Assembly (NCBI GenBank): GCA_032117915.1
Contig: JAULYI010000062.1
Span: 1 to 36,692 of the forward strand
Length of the DNA: 36,692 nucleotides
DNA from: ZLKRG46 sp032117915
Lineage (GTDB): Bacteria; Bacteroidota; Ignavibacteria; Kapaibacteriales; Kapaibacteriaceae
Reading direction: 5' to 3'
Shown here: piece after piece, positions 17,041 through 24,993 of the stretch
Layout: each line of letters opens with the position of its first letter
Numbering within the stretch: position 1 is the stretch's first letter
Notes under the pieces: model-generated
Database searches by the model: none
Seen by the model: only the letters and a program-made list of their open reading frames with translations
Told to the model about the DNA's origin: nothing
Translations under genes and position numbers: made by a program

Positions 17041-17832
17041 ATGGATCTTTCCCTGCATCAGAAACGCGCCCTTGTCGGTGGGTCTAGTAAAGGGATCGGA
17101 CGGGCCATTGCTCTGGAACTGGCCATCCAGGGGGCATCGGTAACCCTTCTCGCACGTTCTGCAGACGTGCTTGCTGAGGTCTGTGCGTCGTTGGACACGT
17201 CGCAGGGACAGCGTCATGACTATATCGTTGCGGATGTCCAGGAGCCGGATAGCCTAAGCAATGCTGTGGAAAACCATGTGGGTAACCACGGTGGATATCA
17301 TATCGTGGTCAACAACACGGCCGGCCCTACCGGTGGAAAACTCCTCAACGCTTCTGTCGATGAACTCGTTCAAGCGTTTCATAATCATATTCTTATCGCA
17401 CATCGACTGATGAGGATAACTGCACCCCGTATGGCGGATCTTGCCTACGGCAGGTTTATCAACATCATTTCCACATCTGTGAAGCAGCCTATCGAGGGCT
17501 TGGGTGTGAGTAATACAATTCGGGGTGCCATGGCCAGTTGGGCCAAAACACTTGCCACGGAGCTTGGGGGGCAGGGCATTACCGTTAACAACGTCCTACC
17601 CGGGGCAACGGCCACAGAGCGCCTAGACCAGATCATCGACCGAAAGGCAGCTGTTGGTGGTGCAGACCGTGTGGCCGTGATCGACGAGCTGCTGGCTGAG
17701 ATCCCTGCGGGCAGGTTTGCCGACCCGTCGGAGATCGCCAATGCCGTTGTCTTTCTGGCAAGTCCGGCCGCATCGTACATCAATGGTACGAGCATCGTGG
17801 TTGACGGCGGGCGTACACGCGCACTGTCGTGA
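17041..17832 (+). CDS. Short-chain dehydrogenase/reductase family protein, atypical active site
   Basis: A 263-residue Rossmann-fold protein of the classical SDR family. The nucleotide-binding loop is GGSSKGIG (residues 13-20), NNTAG occupies the place of NNAG (91-95), and the C-terminus has the FabG-like ending FLASPAASYINGTSIVVDGG. The catalytic Tyr-x3-Lys is not present: aligning to FabG puts Ser157 and Arg161 (VSNTIRGAM) at those positions. The reaction is therefore uncertain, though the cofactor fold is intact. Start ATG 17041 has a strong GGAGG site 5 bases upstream. Shared divergent control with the dioxygenase suggests a role in tryptophan/kynurenine catabolism (inference). Confidence 0.85.
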   Translation: MDLSLHQKRALVGGSSKGIGRAIALELAIQGASVTLLARSADVLAEVCASLDTSQGQRHDYIVADVQEPDSLSNAVENHVGNHGGYHIVVNNTAGPTGGKLLNASVDELVQAFHNHILIAHRLMRITAPRMADLAYGRFINIISTSVKQPIEGLGVSNTIRGAMASWAKTLATELGGQGITVNNVLPGATATERLDQIIDRKAAVGGADRVAVIDELLAEIPAGRFADPSEIANAVVFLASPAASYINGTSIVVDGGRTRALS

Positions 17833-17905
17833 TCTCGCATCGGTCCACACAGGGTCGTCCCGTTGCGGTGTAACGCAGCTTGGTTCACAGCCCCTTTCCA
17901 CTAAA

Positions 17906-18110
17906 TGTGGATAACTCGTGTATTTTTTACACGGTTACAAGGGCCTTGTGTATTGCTTCTTGAGACTTGGCCTATTACCTTTGTTATGGTTGTAAACCGT
18001 TGCAGAACGCACAGATATGACGAGCGTTCCCGGCGCAGCACCGGAGGATGATCGAGAATGTGGATGAAGGTTATCCACACTGTCTGTGAATAACGCTCGG
18101 GTTTTCCACA
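17906..18110. other. DnaA-box cluster with AT-rich segment: candidate oriC or DnaA-controlled region
   Basis: The non-coding stretch between the SDR and ftsQ contains five DnaA-like 9-mers. Two are perfect TTATCCACA: 17906-17914 on the minus strand and 18071-18079 on the plus strand. Two more fit TTWTNCACA: 18085-18093 minus (TTATTCACA) and 18102-18110 plus (TTTTCCACA). One has a single mismatch: 18059-18067 minus (TCATCCACA). Four lie within 52 bases. The DNA from 17915 to 18000 is AT-rich for this genome and has a hairpin CGTGTA-TTTTT-TACACG at 17917-17933. No gene is visible here. Confidence 0.6.
17953..17983 (+). promoter_or_regulatory. Putative promoter for ftsQAZ
   Basis: TTG at 17953-17955, a 20-base spacer and TACCTTTG at 17976-17983, matching the Bacteroidetes pattern. 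Transcription would start near 17990 and run through the group of four DnaA boxes before reaching ftsQ, giving a leader of about 135 bases. Confidence 0.5.
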
Positions 18111-18124
18111 CCGCGAGGTATGCA

Positions 18125-18916
18125 GTGAACGGTAGAGGAAGAGGCGGGGATCAGAAGGCAATGCCGCAGGCGGTGCAGAAGATGCGCGGCCCCGGCGTCG
18201 TTATGGCCCTGTGTTGCATCGGTTTCCTTGCGCTGATTGCCAGTCAATGGCAGGGGAAACAGCGCTTTGCCGGTTTGGCTGTACGCGGAGCGACGGGGTT
18301 GAGCGAGCGTGCGATCCGTGAAGCCGTCGATTCCTTCGCCACGAAGCATTATCGTGACGTCGTGTTTGCGGACGTGCGACATGCCGTGGAGCTGTTGCCG
18401 TACGTGCGTCGTGCGTCGGTCTATGTATCGGGGTCGCATGCCCTTACGATCGACGTCGAGGAGCGAATGCCGATCGGTCATGTTGTCTCGGCTGACGGAT
18501 CGCTGCGATACGTCGATGCGGAGGGCAATGTGTTGCCGCCGCCGTCGCAGCGTGTCGGATTCAACGTTCCGCTGATTCGTGCCGTTGATGACCGCAGCTG
18601 TACGGCGGAGCAGATGCGTGCTGTGGCAGCCATGATCGTTCAGGCGGAGCGCACACTTGATGAAGGACTTTTTCAGAGCATATCGGAGATCGTCATTGAT
18701 CCTTCCACGATGCGAACCGAGTTCAGGGCGGGTGGGATCACGTGGAAGCTTCCTGCGGGGAGGACCAGTGCGATCGCCGGGACCTTCGCCGACATGAATG
18801 TGTTCTGGAAGCAGGCTTCGCTTCGACTGCCTTCGGAGGGAGCGATCGTTGACATGCGCTGGAAGCGTCAGGTCATCGTTCGTAAGCACGGAACACCGTT
18901 GATCACCCAGTCGTAA
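18125..18916 (+). CDS. ftsQ: Cell division protein FtsQ
   Basis: Bitopic inner-membrane divisome protein linking cytoplasmic FtsA/FtsZ assembly to septal wall synthesis. The 263-residue product has a basic cytoplasmic tail, one membrane helix (about residues 24-40, GVVMALCCIGFLALIA), a POTRA-like segment (LAVRGATGLSERAIREAVDSF...ADVRHAVELLPYVRRASVYVSG) and the FtsQ beta domain (LTIDVEERMPIGHVVSADGSLRYVDAEGNVLPP). The start is uncertain. GTG 18125 has GAGG 6 bases upstream and is used here; GTG 18086 and ATG 18161 are alternatives that leave the membrane helix unchanged. It is immediately followed by ftsA (2-base gap), which with ftsZ makes the assignment firm despite low conservation. Confidence 0.88.
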   Translation: MNGRGRGGDQKAMPQAVQKMRGPGVVMALCCIGFLALIASQWQGKQRFAGLAVRGATGLSERAIREAVDSFATKHYRDVVFADVRHAVELLPYVRRASVYVSGSHALTIDVEERMPIGHVVSADGSLRYVDAEGNVLPPPSQRVGFNVPLIRAVDDRSCTAEQMRAVAAMIVQAERTLDEGLFQSISEIVIDPSTMRTEFRAGGITWKLPAGRTSAIAGTFADMNVFWKQASLRLPSEGAIVDMRWKRQVIVRKHGTPLITQS

Positions 18917-18918
18917 CC

Positions 18919-20205
18919 ATGTCATCATCGACCATCCATATCGGACTAGACATTGGCACCACGAAGGTGTGCTGTGTCGTTGCGTCGGTCGAGACGTTGA
19001 CGAATCGCATTGACATTATTGGCAAGGGTGTGGCCGAGTGCGAGGGCATCAAGCGTGGGGTGGTCACGAACATCCAGAAAACAGCTGATGCGATCCGTAA
19101 GGCTGTAGACGCTGCGCAGCAGCAGTCTGGAGTCCCCATAGAGCGAGTCGTCATCGGTATCGCCGGCGATCACGTCCAGTCGTTCACCACACGTGGTCTG
19201 GTCACGGTCTCGTCGGCAACGCGTGAGATTGCTGCAGCCGACGTGCAGCGTCTGCTCGACGACGTGCGACGCGTACAGATCGGACCCGATCGGAAGATCC
19301 TGCACATGATTCCGCAGGACTACATCATCGACGGTCAGGACGGTATCACCGACCCGGTCGGAATGAGCGGCATTCGGCTTGAGGCCAACGTGCTGATCAT
19401 CACTGGTGGAGTGACGGCAATCGAGAATATGCATCGCTGTGCCGAGAGGGCCGGACTGGAGGTTGAAGAGATCGTCCTGCAGCCTCTTGCATCGTCGTAT
19501 GCCGTGCTGGACGAGGCAGAGCGAGAGGTCGGCATTGCTTTGGTGGATATCGGTGGCGGAACAACGGACATTGCCATCTTCAAGGATGGAATCCTGCGGT
19601 TTACGTCGATCTTTGCAATTGCGGGACAAAAAGTAACTGATGATATCATGACCGTGCTTGGCATTCGCAACGTCGAAGCCGAGCGCATCAAACTGTCGTA
19701 CGGCCATGCCACGGCTGATAGCATCATGAAGGACGAGACCTTCCAGGTGCCCGGCATTGGCGGTAGAACGCCTACCGACATCAAGAAAAGTGTCCTTTGT
19801 CAGATCATTGAACCTCGAATGGAGGAGATCTTCGAGTTCGCCTTTCGGGAACTCAGCCAGTCGAAACTGGCGCCGCAGCTTGCGGCGGGCGTCGTCATTA
19901 CCGGCGGCTGCTCGCTTGTACGCGGTGCTGAACAGCTTGCCGCACGGACATTCCGCATGCCGGTGAAGATCGGCATCCCTGCCGGCTTCAGTATGGACGG
20001 AATGGCGCGTGAGGTGAGCAATCCACAGTTTGCCACGGCTGTGGGATTGGTGCATTACGCCATGCATCGAGTGGCATCGCAGCCGCTACCTGCAGAGGAG
20101 CCGGCTGAGGAACCAACATCGGCAGCAACATCGGACCTGCCTGTCGAGCGCCCCCGAAAGAAGGGATTGCTCAACAGGGTCAAGTCCTTCTTCGAAGACC
20201 TGTAA
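18919..20205 (+). CDS. ftsA: Cell division protein FtsA
   Basis: Actin-like ATPase that tethers FtsZ filaments to the inner membrane and recruits late divisome proteins. The 428 residues show the phosphate-1 loop IGLDIGTTKVCCVVA, the SHS2/1C-domain stretch (VIGIAGDHVQSFTTRG, near residues 75-90), the phosphate-2 motif VDIGGGTTDIAIF (from residue 209) and VVITGGCSLVRGAEQLA. A Pro/Glu-rich linker (PLPAEEPAEEPTSAA) leads to the C-terminal amphipathic membrane helix GLLNRVKSFFEDL. It starts 2 bases after ftsQ and lies 40 bases before ftsZ. Confidence 0.97.
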   Translation: MSSSTIHIGLDIGTTKVCCVVASVETLTNRIDIIGKGVAECEGIKRGVVTNIQKTADAIRKAVDAAQQQSGVPIERVVIGIAGDHVQSFTTRGLVTVSSATREIAAADVQRLLDDVRRVQIGPDRKILHMIPQDYIIDGQDGITDPVGMSGIRLEANVLIITGGVTAIENMHRCAERAGLEVEEIVLQPLASSYAVLDEAEREVGIALVDIGGGTTDIAIFKDGILRFTSIFAIAGQKVTDDIMTVLGIRNVEAERIKLSYGHATADSIMKDETFQVPGIGGRTPTDIKKSVLCQIIEPRMEEIFEFAFRELSQSKLAPQLAAGVVITGGCSLVRGAEQLAARTFRMPVKIGIPAGFSMDGMAREVSNPQFATAVGLVHYAMHRVASQPLPAEEPAEEPTSAATSDLPVERPRKKGLLNRVKSFFEDL

Positions 20206-20245
20206 ATGAACAACACTTTCACTCAAGCGATTTCCGGGGGGAAAC

Positions 20246-21595
20246 ATGCCAATTGAGCTTGATACGACATTACCGCCGTATGACGCACGGATACGCGTCG
20301 TTGGCGTTGGTGGTGGCGGTGGGAATGCCGTTCGAACGATGATCACCCGTGGTCTGGAGGGTGTCGAATTCATCGCGGCAAATACCGATCATCAGGCACT
20401 GATGAACAATCCTGCAAGCGTGAAGCTGCAGTTGGGTAAGCTGACGACACGGGGACTTGGTGCCGGTGCGAACCCAGAGGTCGGCCGTAAGGCCGTCGAA
20501 GAGAGTATCGATGACATCAAGGATGCGCTCGACGGATCCGACATGGTCTTCGTTACTGCCGGTATGGGCGGAGGCACGGGAACCGGAGCAGCACCGGTGA
20601 TCGCTCGTGCCGGTCGCGAAGCCGGTGCACTCGTCGTGGGTATTGTGACCAAGCCGTTTGCCTATGAGTCTAAGCGCCGTATGGCAATCGCGGAGCAAGG
20701 CATCAAGGATCTGCGCGAGACCGTCGATGCGCTGATCATCATTCCGAATCAGCGCATCCTTTCGATCGTTGACCGTAACGTTCCGTTTGTCGAAGCACTG
20801 GCGAAGGTCGATACGGTACTGTATAATGCCACCAAGGGTATTGCCGATATCATCTCCGGTATTGGCTACGTCAATGTTGACTTTGCCGATGTCCGTACGG
20901 TCATGGCAGGCATGGGTGATGCCCTGATGGGTATCGGGGTTGCGCGAGGCGAACATCGTGCCTTGGAGGCAGCAACGAATGCGCTGAATTCTCCGATCCT
21001 AGATGACATGTCCATCGATGGTGCACAAGGATTGCTCGTGAATGTCACGGGTGGACTATCGATGACCATGCACGAGGTTGGAGAGGTTGTTTCGACAATT
21101 GAGCGCGCTGCCGGCGAGGATGTCAATCTGATCCACGGCGTGGTCGTTGACGAGCGCATGGAAGACGAGATATCGGTGACCGTTGTTGCCACCGGGTTTC
21201 GCACGCGTCCGAACGTGGTGAGCACCTCGCCCGAGGTACGGACGACGATCGCCGTTCCTTCGATGTCCGTCATTACGGAGGTATCGCCGGTCGTCGATCA
21301 CGTCATCGTCCAGGCCCCCGTTACGCATACACCGGTCACACACACTCCTGTCACGCAGGCACCGGTCGAGCCGTCACCGACGTTCGTTCCCGTGAACCCG
21401 GTCATCATTCGCCCGCAGCAGAAGCCTGTCGGTCCCGACGAATTAGAGGCATTCGAAGCTCCGGCCGTCCTCCGTCGTCAGCAGGGCGAAGGGCAGTCCT
21501 CAGCCATGCCTCCTGTGGTACAGCCGACGCAGTCGGTGCGGCAGGCAGCCGCGAACACGGACCGTCCGGCATTCCTCAGACGGATCATGGACTAA
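20246..21595 (+). CDS. ftsZ: Cell division protein FtsZ
   Basis: Tubulin-like GTPase forming the Z-ring. The 449 residues include the N-terminal nucleotide fold (IRVVGVGGGGGNAV), the tubulin signature AGMGGGTGTGAAP (about 105-117), the T7 loop region (NVDFADVRTVM) and VATGF at the end of the core. A long disordered linker contains the short repeats VTHTPVTHTPVTQAPVEP and Gln/Pro-rich sequence. The conserved tail RPAFLRRIMD is the peptide that binds FtsA. The start ATG 20246 is preceded by a run of G giving a strong ribosome site. It is the last gene of the ftsQAZ set; no mur genes adjoin it, unlike a full dcw cluster. Confidence 0.98.
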   Translation: MPIELDTTLPPYDARIRVVGVGGGGGNAVRTMITRGLEGVEFIAANTDHQALMNNPASVKLQLGKLTTRGLGAGANPEVGRKAVEESIDDIKDALDGSDMVFVTAGMGGGTGTGAAPVIARAGREAGALVVGIVTKPFAYESKRRMAIAEQGIKDLRETVDALIIIPNQRILSIVDRNVPFVEALAKVDTVLYNATKGIADIISGIGYVNVDFADVRTVMAGMGDALMGIGVARGEHRALEAATNALNSPILDDMSIDGAQGLLVNVTGGLSMTMHEVGEVVSTIERAAGEDVNLIHGVVVDERMEDEISVTVVATGFRTRPNVVSTSPEVRTTIAVPSMSVITEVSPVVDHVIVQAPVTHTPVTHTPVTQAPVEPSPTFVPVNPVIIRPQQKPVGPDELEAFEAPAVLRRQQGEGQSSAMPPVVQPTQSVRQAAANTDRPAFLRRIMD

Positions 21596-21651
21596 GCGTC
21601 TAACAGCGGTCTCAAAGGCCTCGGTTCAACGCCGATGTGTCATTCTCAATC

Positions 21652-22965
21652 CTAGGCACTTCTATCGAGCGCGCCGGCTTCCAGCCTGGCGCGCTCGACG
21701 TTTACGCGCGTAAGCAACACAAAGCCGATGACCAAGAAGATGATCAGCGACAGCACGGCCAGCCGGTAGCTGCCCGTGAGCGTCAGCGTCCAGCCGAAGA
21801 CCATTGGGCCGATCCATGACGTGCCCTTATCAGAGATCTCGTACAACGAGAAGTATTCGGCTTCGCGGCCCAACGGAATGATCTGCGAGAACAGCGAGCG
21901 GCTTAGCGCCTGGATGCCACCAAGCACGATGGCGATGGCAGCAGCCATGATGTAGAAGCCTGTTGATCCCTGGACGGCTACGTAGGCCATCACAAGGATC
22001 GTGATCCATCCGACGATGGCGATCTCGATGGCGCGCTTCGTGGATGTCCACCGCGCGATCCGCTCAAACAGCAGCGATCCGCCAATGGCCACGAATTGCA
22101 CAAGCAGGATCGCCGACATCAGTACATCGAGTCCAAGTCCAAGCTCCTCCTGTCCGAACTGCGACGACATCGTGATCACCGTCTGAACGGCATCGTTATA
22201 CGTCAGGTAGGCCATCAGGAACAGAAACGTCTGCGGATAGGTCCGCGCATGGCGCAGGGTATCCCAGAGCTGTCGAAACGCCGCACGCATGCGCATCGGC
22301 TCGGCTGTTCTCGGCGGAGCCGACGGCAGCAGACGCAGGGGTACAAGCGTGAAGAGCGCCCACCAGATGCCGGCAGATGCTAGAATCGTGCGCACCGTTA
22401 GTCCTACGTTCTGGCCACTTTCGGACGCCGATGCGTACATCAGCATATTGATGAGCAGCAGCAAGCCTCCGCCAAGGTACCCCAACGCCCAGCCTCGGGA
22501 CGAGACGGCATCGCGCTCCTCGACCGTGGCAACGTCCGGAAGGAAGGAGTTATAGATGACGATGCTCGATCCGAAGAACAGGTTGGCGGTAATGAAGAGC
22601 AACGCACCGAGTAGATAGTTGCCCGCATCAGCCGTTACAAAGAACAACATCGTCGTCGCCAAGGCTCCGCCACCGGCCGTTGCACCGAGCAGAAACCGCT
22701 TGCGGTGAGACCTGTCGGCAAGTGCTCCGATCACGGGAAGCACAAACACTTGCAGGGCTACGGCCAGCGAGGCCGCAAAGGGAAAGACCGAGCCGGGATG
22801 GAGCGCTACTCCGAACGGGTGCACATAACCGTCGGCACCGGCGCTGGCGCGTGCGACCGACGTAAGGTAGGGTCCAAGGAAGGCCGTCACGACCGTTGTA
22901 GAAAAGGCACTGTTGGCCCAGTCATACACGTACCAGCCAAACCGTTGTGATCGACGTGTTGCCAT
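21652..22965 (-). CDS. Major facilitator superfamily transporter (UMF1/Atg22-like)
   Basis: Polytopic inner-membrane permease of 437 residues with about 12 hydrophobic helices. The first helix motif FGWYVYDWANSAFSTTVVTA and the MFS A-type loop GALADRSHRKRFLLGA point to the UMF1/Atg22-like branch. SLFSQIIPLGREAEYFSLYEIS near helix 10 and the conserved W in GTSWIGPMVFG also fit. The substrate of this branch in bacteria is unknown. The frame extends upstream, but ATG 22965 is chosen because the family starts with a short basic tail and then the YDWANSAF helix. It has its own promoter divergent from speB and converges with ftsZ. Confidence 0.9.
   Translation of the reverse strand: MATRRSQRFGWYVYDWANSAFSTTVVTAFLGPYLTSVARASAGADGYVHPFGVALHPGSVFPFAASLAVALQVFVLPVIGALADRSHRKRFLLGATAGGGALATTMLFFVTADAGNYLLGALLFITANLFFGSSIVIYNSFLPDVATVEERDAVSSRGWALGYLGGGLLLLINMLMYASASESGQNVGLTVRTILASAGIWWALFTLVPLRLLPSAPPRTAEPMRMRAAFRQLWDTLRHARTYPQTFLFLMAYLTYNDAVQTVITMSSQFGQEELGLGLDVLMSAILLVQFVAIGGSLLFERIARWTSTKRAIEIAIVGWITILVMAYVAVQGSTGFYIMAAAIAIVLGGIQALSRSLFSQIIPLGREAEYFSLYEISDKGTSWIGPMVFGWTLTLTGSYRLAVLSLIIFLVIGFVLLTRVNVERARLEAGALDRSA
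21665..21698. terminator. Strong hairpin between convergent ftsZ and the MFS gene
   Basis: TCGAGCGCGCC (21665-21675) and GGCGCGCTCGA (21688-21698) form a perfect 11-bp stem. The inner GGCT/AGCC can extend it, leaving a very small loop. It lies inside the last codons of the MFS gene and about 70 bases after the ftsZ stop. No U-run follows on either strand, so termination is only likely, not certain. Confidence 0.5.
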
Positions 22966-23003
22966 CTGTCGCTTGCCTTGCGATGGTGACGAAGTGTGAA
23001 GAC

Positions 23004-23011
23004 CAAAGATA
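23004..23011 (-). promoter_or_regulatory. -10 element (TAnnTTTG) for the MFS gene
   Basis: TATCTTTG on the minus strand, predicting a leader of about 33 bases to ATG 22965. It is 15 bases from the divergent speB -10, so the promoters share their upstream regions. Confidence 0.6.
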
Positions 23012-23026
23012 CACCGCGGAAGACGG

Positions 23027-23034
23027 TATCTTTG
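23027..23034 (+). promoter_or_regulatory. -10 element (TAnnTTTG) for speB
   Basis: TATCTTTG, ending 4 bases before ATG 23039, which predicts a leaderless mRNA. The same 8-mer serves the divergent MFS gene. Confidence 0.6.
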
Positions 23035-23038
23035 TGGC

Positions 23039-24019
23039 ATGAAGACCTACGGATCAACAAAGAACTTCCTTGCGATCGAGGAAGAATACGCATCGCTCGA
23101 CACCGCAGCGATCGCCATCGTCAGCGCCCCGTACGAGCATACCGTGAGCTACGGCGGCGGAGCCGCAGCAGGCCCGGCAGCAATCCTCAAGGCCAGTGGC
23201 TACGTCGAGTTCTACGATGACGAGTTCGACAATGAGCTTTGCTTTGACAAGGGCATTGCGACCCTGAAGCCCATCGACTTTAAGCGTCGCGTGGACCGCG
23301 AAGCGCTCGACCTGATCGAGTCGCAGGTTGATGCGTTGCTCGACATGGGCAAGTTCGTGGTCACCCTTGGCGGTGAGCATACGATCTCGGCTGCACCGAT
23401 CGCCGCGCACCTGCGGCGCTATCCCAAAATGTCGGTGCTACAGTTTGACGCTCATAGCGACCTCCGTGCCGAGTACCAGGGCTCACCGTACTCGCATGCC
23501 AGCGTGATCGCTCGAGTGGCAGAGTTCATGGATCCCGCGTCGATCACCCAGGTGGGTATCCGCGCACAATGCATTGAAGAAGCTCGGTTCATTCGCGAGC
23601 GTGGTGTGAACACCTTCTACGCCTCGGCCATCCGTCGCGGTCTCCACGGCCAGAACTGGCAGCGTTCGGTCATCGATACGCTCGGCAAGGATGTCTATAT
23701 CACATTCGATGTTGATTACTTTGATCCGTCGGTCATGCCCGCCACGGGTACGCCGGAGCCGGATGGGTTTTATTACGCCGAGACACTCGAATTGCTGCGC
23801 GGTATCGTGGCAAGCGGACGCCGCATCATCGGCTTTGACGTTGTAGAGCTCGCACCGATGAAACATCTACATCACCCCGATCTGACCACGGCCCGGTTGA
23901 TCTACAAGCTGATGAACATCGCGATGGCCGACCCCAAGGCATCCGCAAACGTGAAGGCGTCCAAGCCAAAGGCATCAACGGTAAAGAAACCATCACCGGC
24001 CAAGCGGAGGAAGGCATGA
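23039..24019 (+). CDS. speB: Agmatinase/arginase family ureohydrolase
   Basis: Binuclear-metal ureohydrolase, most likely releasing urea and putrescine from agmatine. The 326 residues include all metal ligands: His114 (GGEHT), Asp137-x-His139-x-Asp141 (FDAHSDLR), and Asp224/Asp226 (ITFDVDYFDP). YSHASVIARV and FDVVELAP complete the fold. The specificity loop cannot be assigned with certainty, so arginase-like or other guanidine substrates remain possible. The last 30 residues are a Lys/Ala/Pro/Ser-rich tail (KASANVKASKPKASTVKKPS and onward), not part of the enzyme fold. The ATG lies 4 bases after the -10 element. The stop overlaps dapD by 4 bases. Confidence 0.88.
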   Translation: MKTYGSTKNFLAIEEEYASLDTAAIAIVSAPYEHTVSYGGGAAAGPAAILKASGYVEFYDDEFDNELCFDKGIATLKPIDFKRRVDREALDLIESQVDALLDMGKFVVTLGGEHTISAAPIAAHLRRYPKMSVLQFDAHSDLRAEYQGSPYSHASVIARVAEFMDPASITQVGIRAQCIEEARFIRERGVNTFYASAIRRGLHGQNWQRSVIDTLGKDVYITFDVDYFDPSVMPATGTPEPDGFYYAETLELLRGIVASGRRIIGFDVVELAPMKHLHHPDLTTARLIYKLMNIAMADPKASANVKASKPKASTVKKPSPAKRRKA

Positions 24020-24855
24020 GCGACCTTCGTGCACAGATCGAAGAGCTGTTCGCGCTTCCGGCCTCAGCGTTGGCCGACCATCCGAAGGCGCGCGCCGTTG
24101 TCGGCGCGTTGATCGATGGGTTGAATCAAGGAACGGTCCGCAGCGCCGAGCCGCTGGACGACGGTTCATGGCGCGTGAACACGTGGGTCAAGCAGGGCAT
24201 TCTCGTCTGCTTCCGCCTAGGACGCAACATCGACATGTCGGCCGCAGGACTGTCGTTCTTCGATAAGGACACGTTGCCGCTTCACCCCCTTACCCTTGAG
24301 CATGGGGTGCGTGTTGTGCCAGGAGGCAGCAGCATCAGGACGGGATGTTACGTGGCACCAAGTGTGATCTGCATGCCGCCGATGTACATCAACATCGGAT
24401 CGTATGTGGATGAAGGCACCATGGTGGACAGTCATGCCCTTGTGGGCACGTGTGCGCAGATCGGCAAGCGCGTGCACATCAGCGCTGCTGCACAGATCGG
24501 TGGCGTCCTTGAGCCGGCAGGTGCACGACCCGTTATTATCGAGGACGATGTGATGATCGGCGGTAACTGCGGCGTATATGAAGGCGTCATGATCCGACGT
24601 CGTGCCGTGCTTGGCAGTGGCGTGATTCTCAACGCATCAACGCCCGTCTACGATCTTATTCACGAGCGTATCCTGCGCAGCACGGCAACCTCGCCACTCG
24701 AGATTCCGGAAGGGGCAGTGGTCGTTGCCGGGGCGCGTGCTCTTCGCTCGGATTTTGGTCAGGCACATGGCCTAAGTGTGAGCACTCCGTTGATCGTGAA
24801 GTACCGTGACGAAAAGACCGACGCCAGAACGGCCTTGGAAGATTCCCTCCGATAG
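24016..24855 (+). CDS. dapD: 2,3,4,5-tetrahydropyridine-2,6-dicarboxylate N-succinyltransferase
   Basis: Succinyl-CoA-dependent enzyme of lysine and diaminopimelate synthesis, cytoplasmic trimer with a left-handed beta helix. The 279 residues match the family length. Visible features are TWVKQGILVCFRLGRN, VVPGGSSIRTGCYVAPSVICMPPMYINIGSYVDEGTMVDSHALVGTC and GVLEPAGARPVIIEDDVMIGGNCGVYEGVMI, the hexapeptide repeats. It is coupled to speB by an ATGA overlap. The next unit, 18 bases later, is the leader of the methionine operon, so aspartate-family lysine and methionine genes lie next to each other. Confidence 0.95.
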   Translation: MSDLRAQIEELFALPASALADHPKARAVVGALIDGLNQGTVRSAEPLDDGSWRVNTWVKQGILVCFRLGRNIDMSAAGLSFFDKDTLPLHPLTLEHGVRVVPGGSSIRTGCYVAPSVICMPPMYINIGSYVDEGTMVDSHALVGTCAQIGKRVHISAAAQIGGVLEPAGARPVIIEDDVMIGGNCGVYEGVMIRRRAVLGSGVILNASTPVYDLIHERILRSTATSPLEIPEGAVVVAGARALRSDFGQAHGLSVSTPLIVKYRDEKTDARTALEDSLR

Positions 24856-24858
24856 CTC

Positions 24859-24866
24859 TACATTTG
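24859..24866 (+). promoter_or_regulatory. -10 element (TAnnTTTG) for the met leader and metY-metX-hom
   Basis: TACATTTG just after the dapD stop. TTG at 24835-24837 is a possible -35, 21 bases upstream. The RNA would start at about 24872-24874, that is at the ATG of the leader peptide. Confidence 0.6.
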
Positions 24867-24873
24867 CAATCCA

Positions 24874-24993
24874 ATGCAAAACGCCTCCCGCCATATGTCG
24901 ATGTCCATGCCCACGCACATGATGTGTGCGCACATGCCTATGTGTATGTGTATGCATCACGTGGAAGATGGACATCTGTGGGACGGCGCATGA
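24874..24993 (+). CDS. Met/Cys-rich leader peptide of the metY-metX-hom operon
   Basis: A 39-codon reading frame, ATG 24874 to TGA 24991-24993, that I read directly from the sequence. It contains 10 Met and 3 Cys, with 9 Met and all 3 Cys in residues 8-27 (for example MSMSMPTHMM and MPMCMCMHH). It also has six His. There is no signal peptide or fold. It begins about 7 bases after the -10 element and stands 140 bases before metY, whose product makes homocysteine. Codons 8-27 overlap pairing region 1 of the downstream attenuator, so its likely role is to let a ribosome starved of charged tRNA-Met (or tRNA-Cys) stall. An alternative is a metal-binding Met/His/Cys peptide, but position and RNA structure favour the regulatory reading. 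Confidence 0.8.
   Translation: MQNASRHMSMSMPTHMMCAHMPMCMCMHHVEDGHLWDGA

Noticed and set aside
18071..18928. Minus-strand frame covering ftsQ and the DnaA boxes
   Set aside because: It is antisense to ftsQ and lacks any recognisable protein feature.
18946..20067. A 373-codon minus-strand frame opposite ftsA, and similar long frames opposite recG, ftsZ and korB
   Set aside because: High GC leaves long antisense frames open; none has a recognisable motif, promoter or ribosome site.
21319..21377. Short repeats VTHTPVTHTPVTQAP in ftsZ as a possible regulatory repeat
   Set aside because: They lie in the variable disordered linker of FtsZ, where such low-complexity repeats are ordinary.
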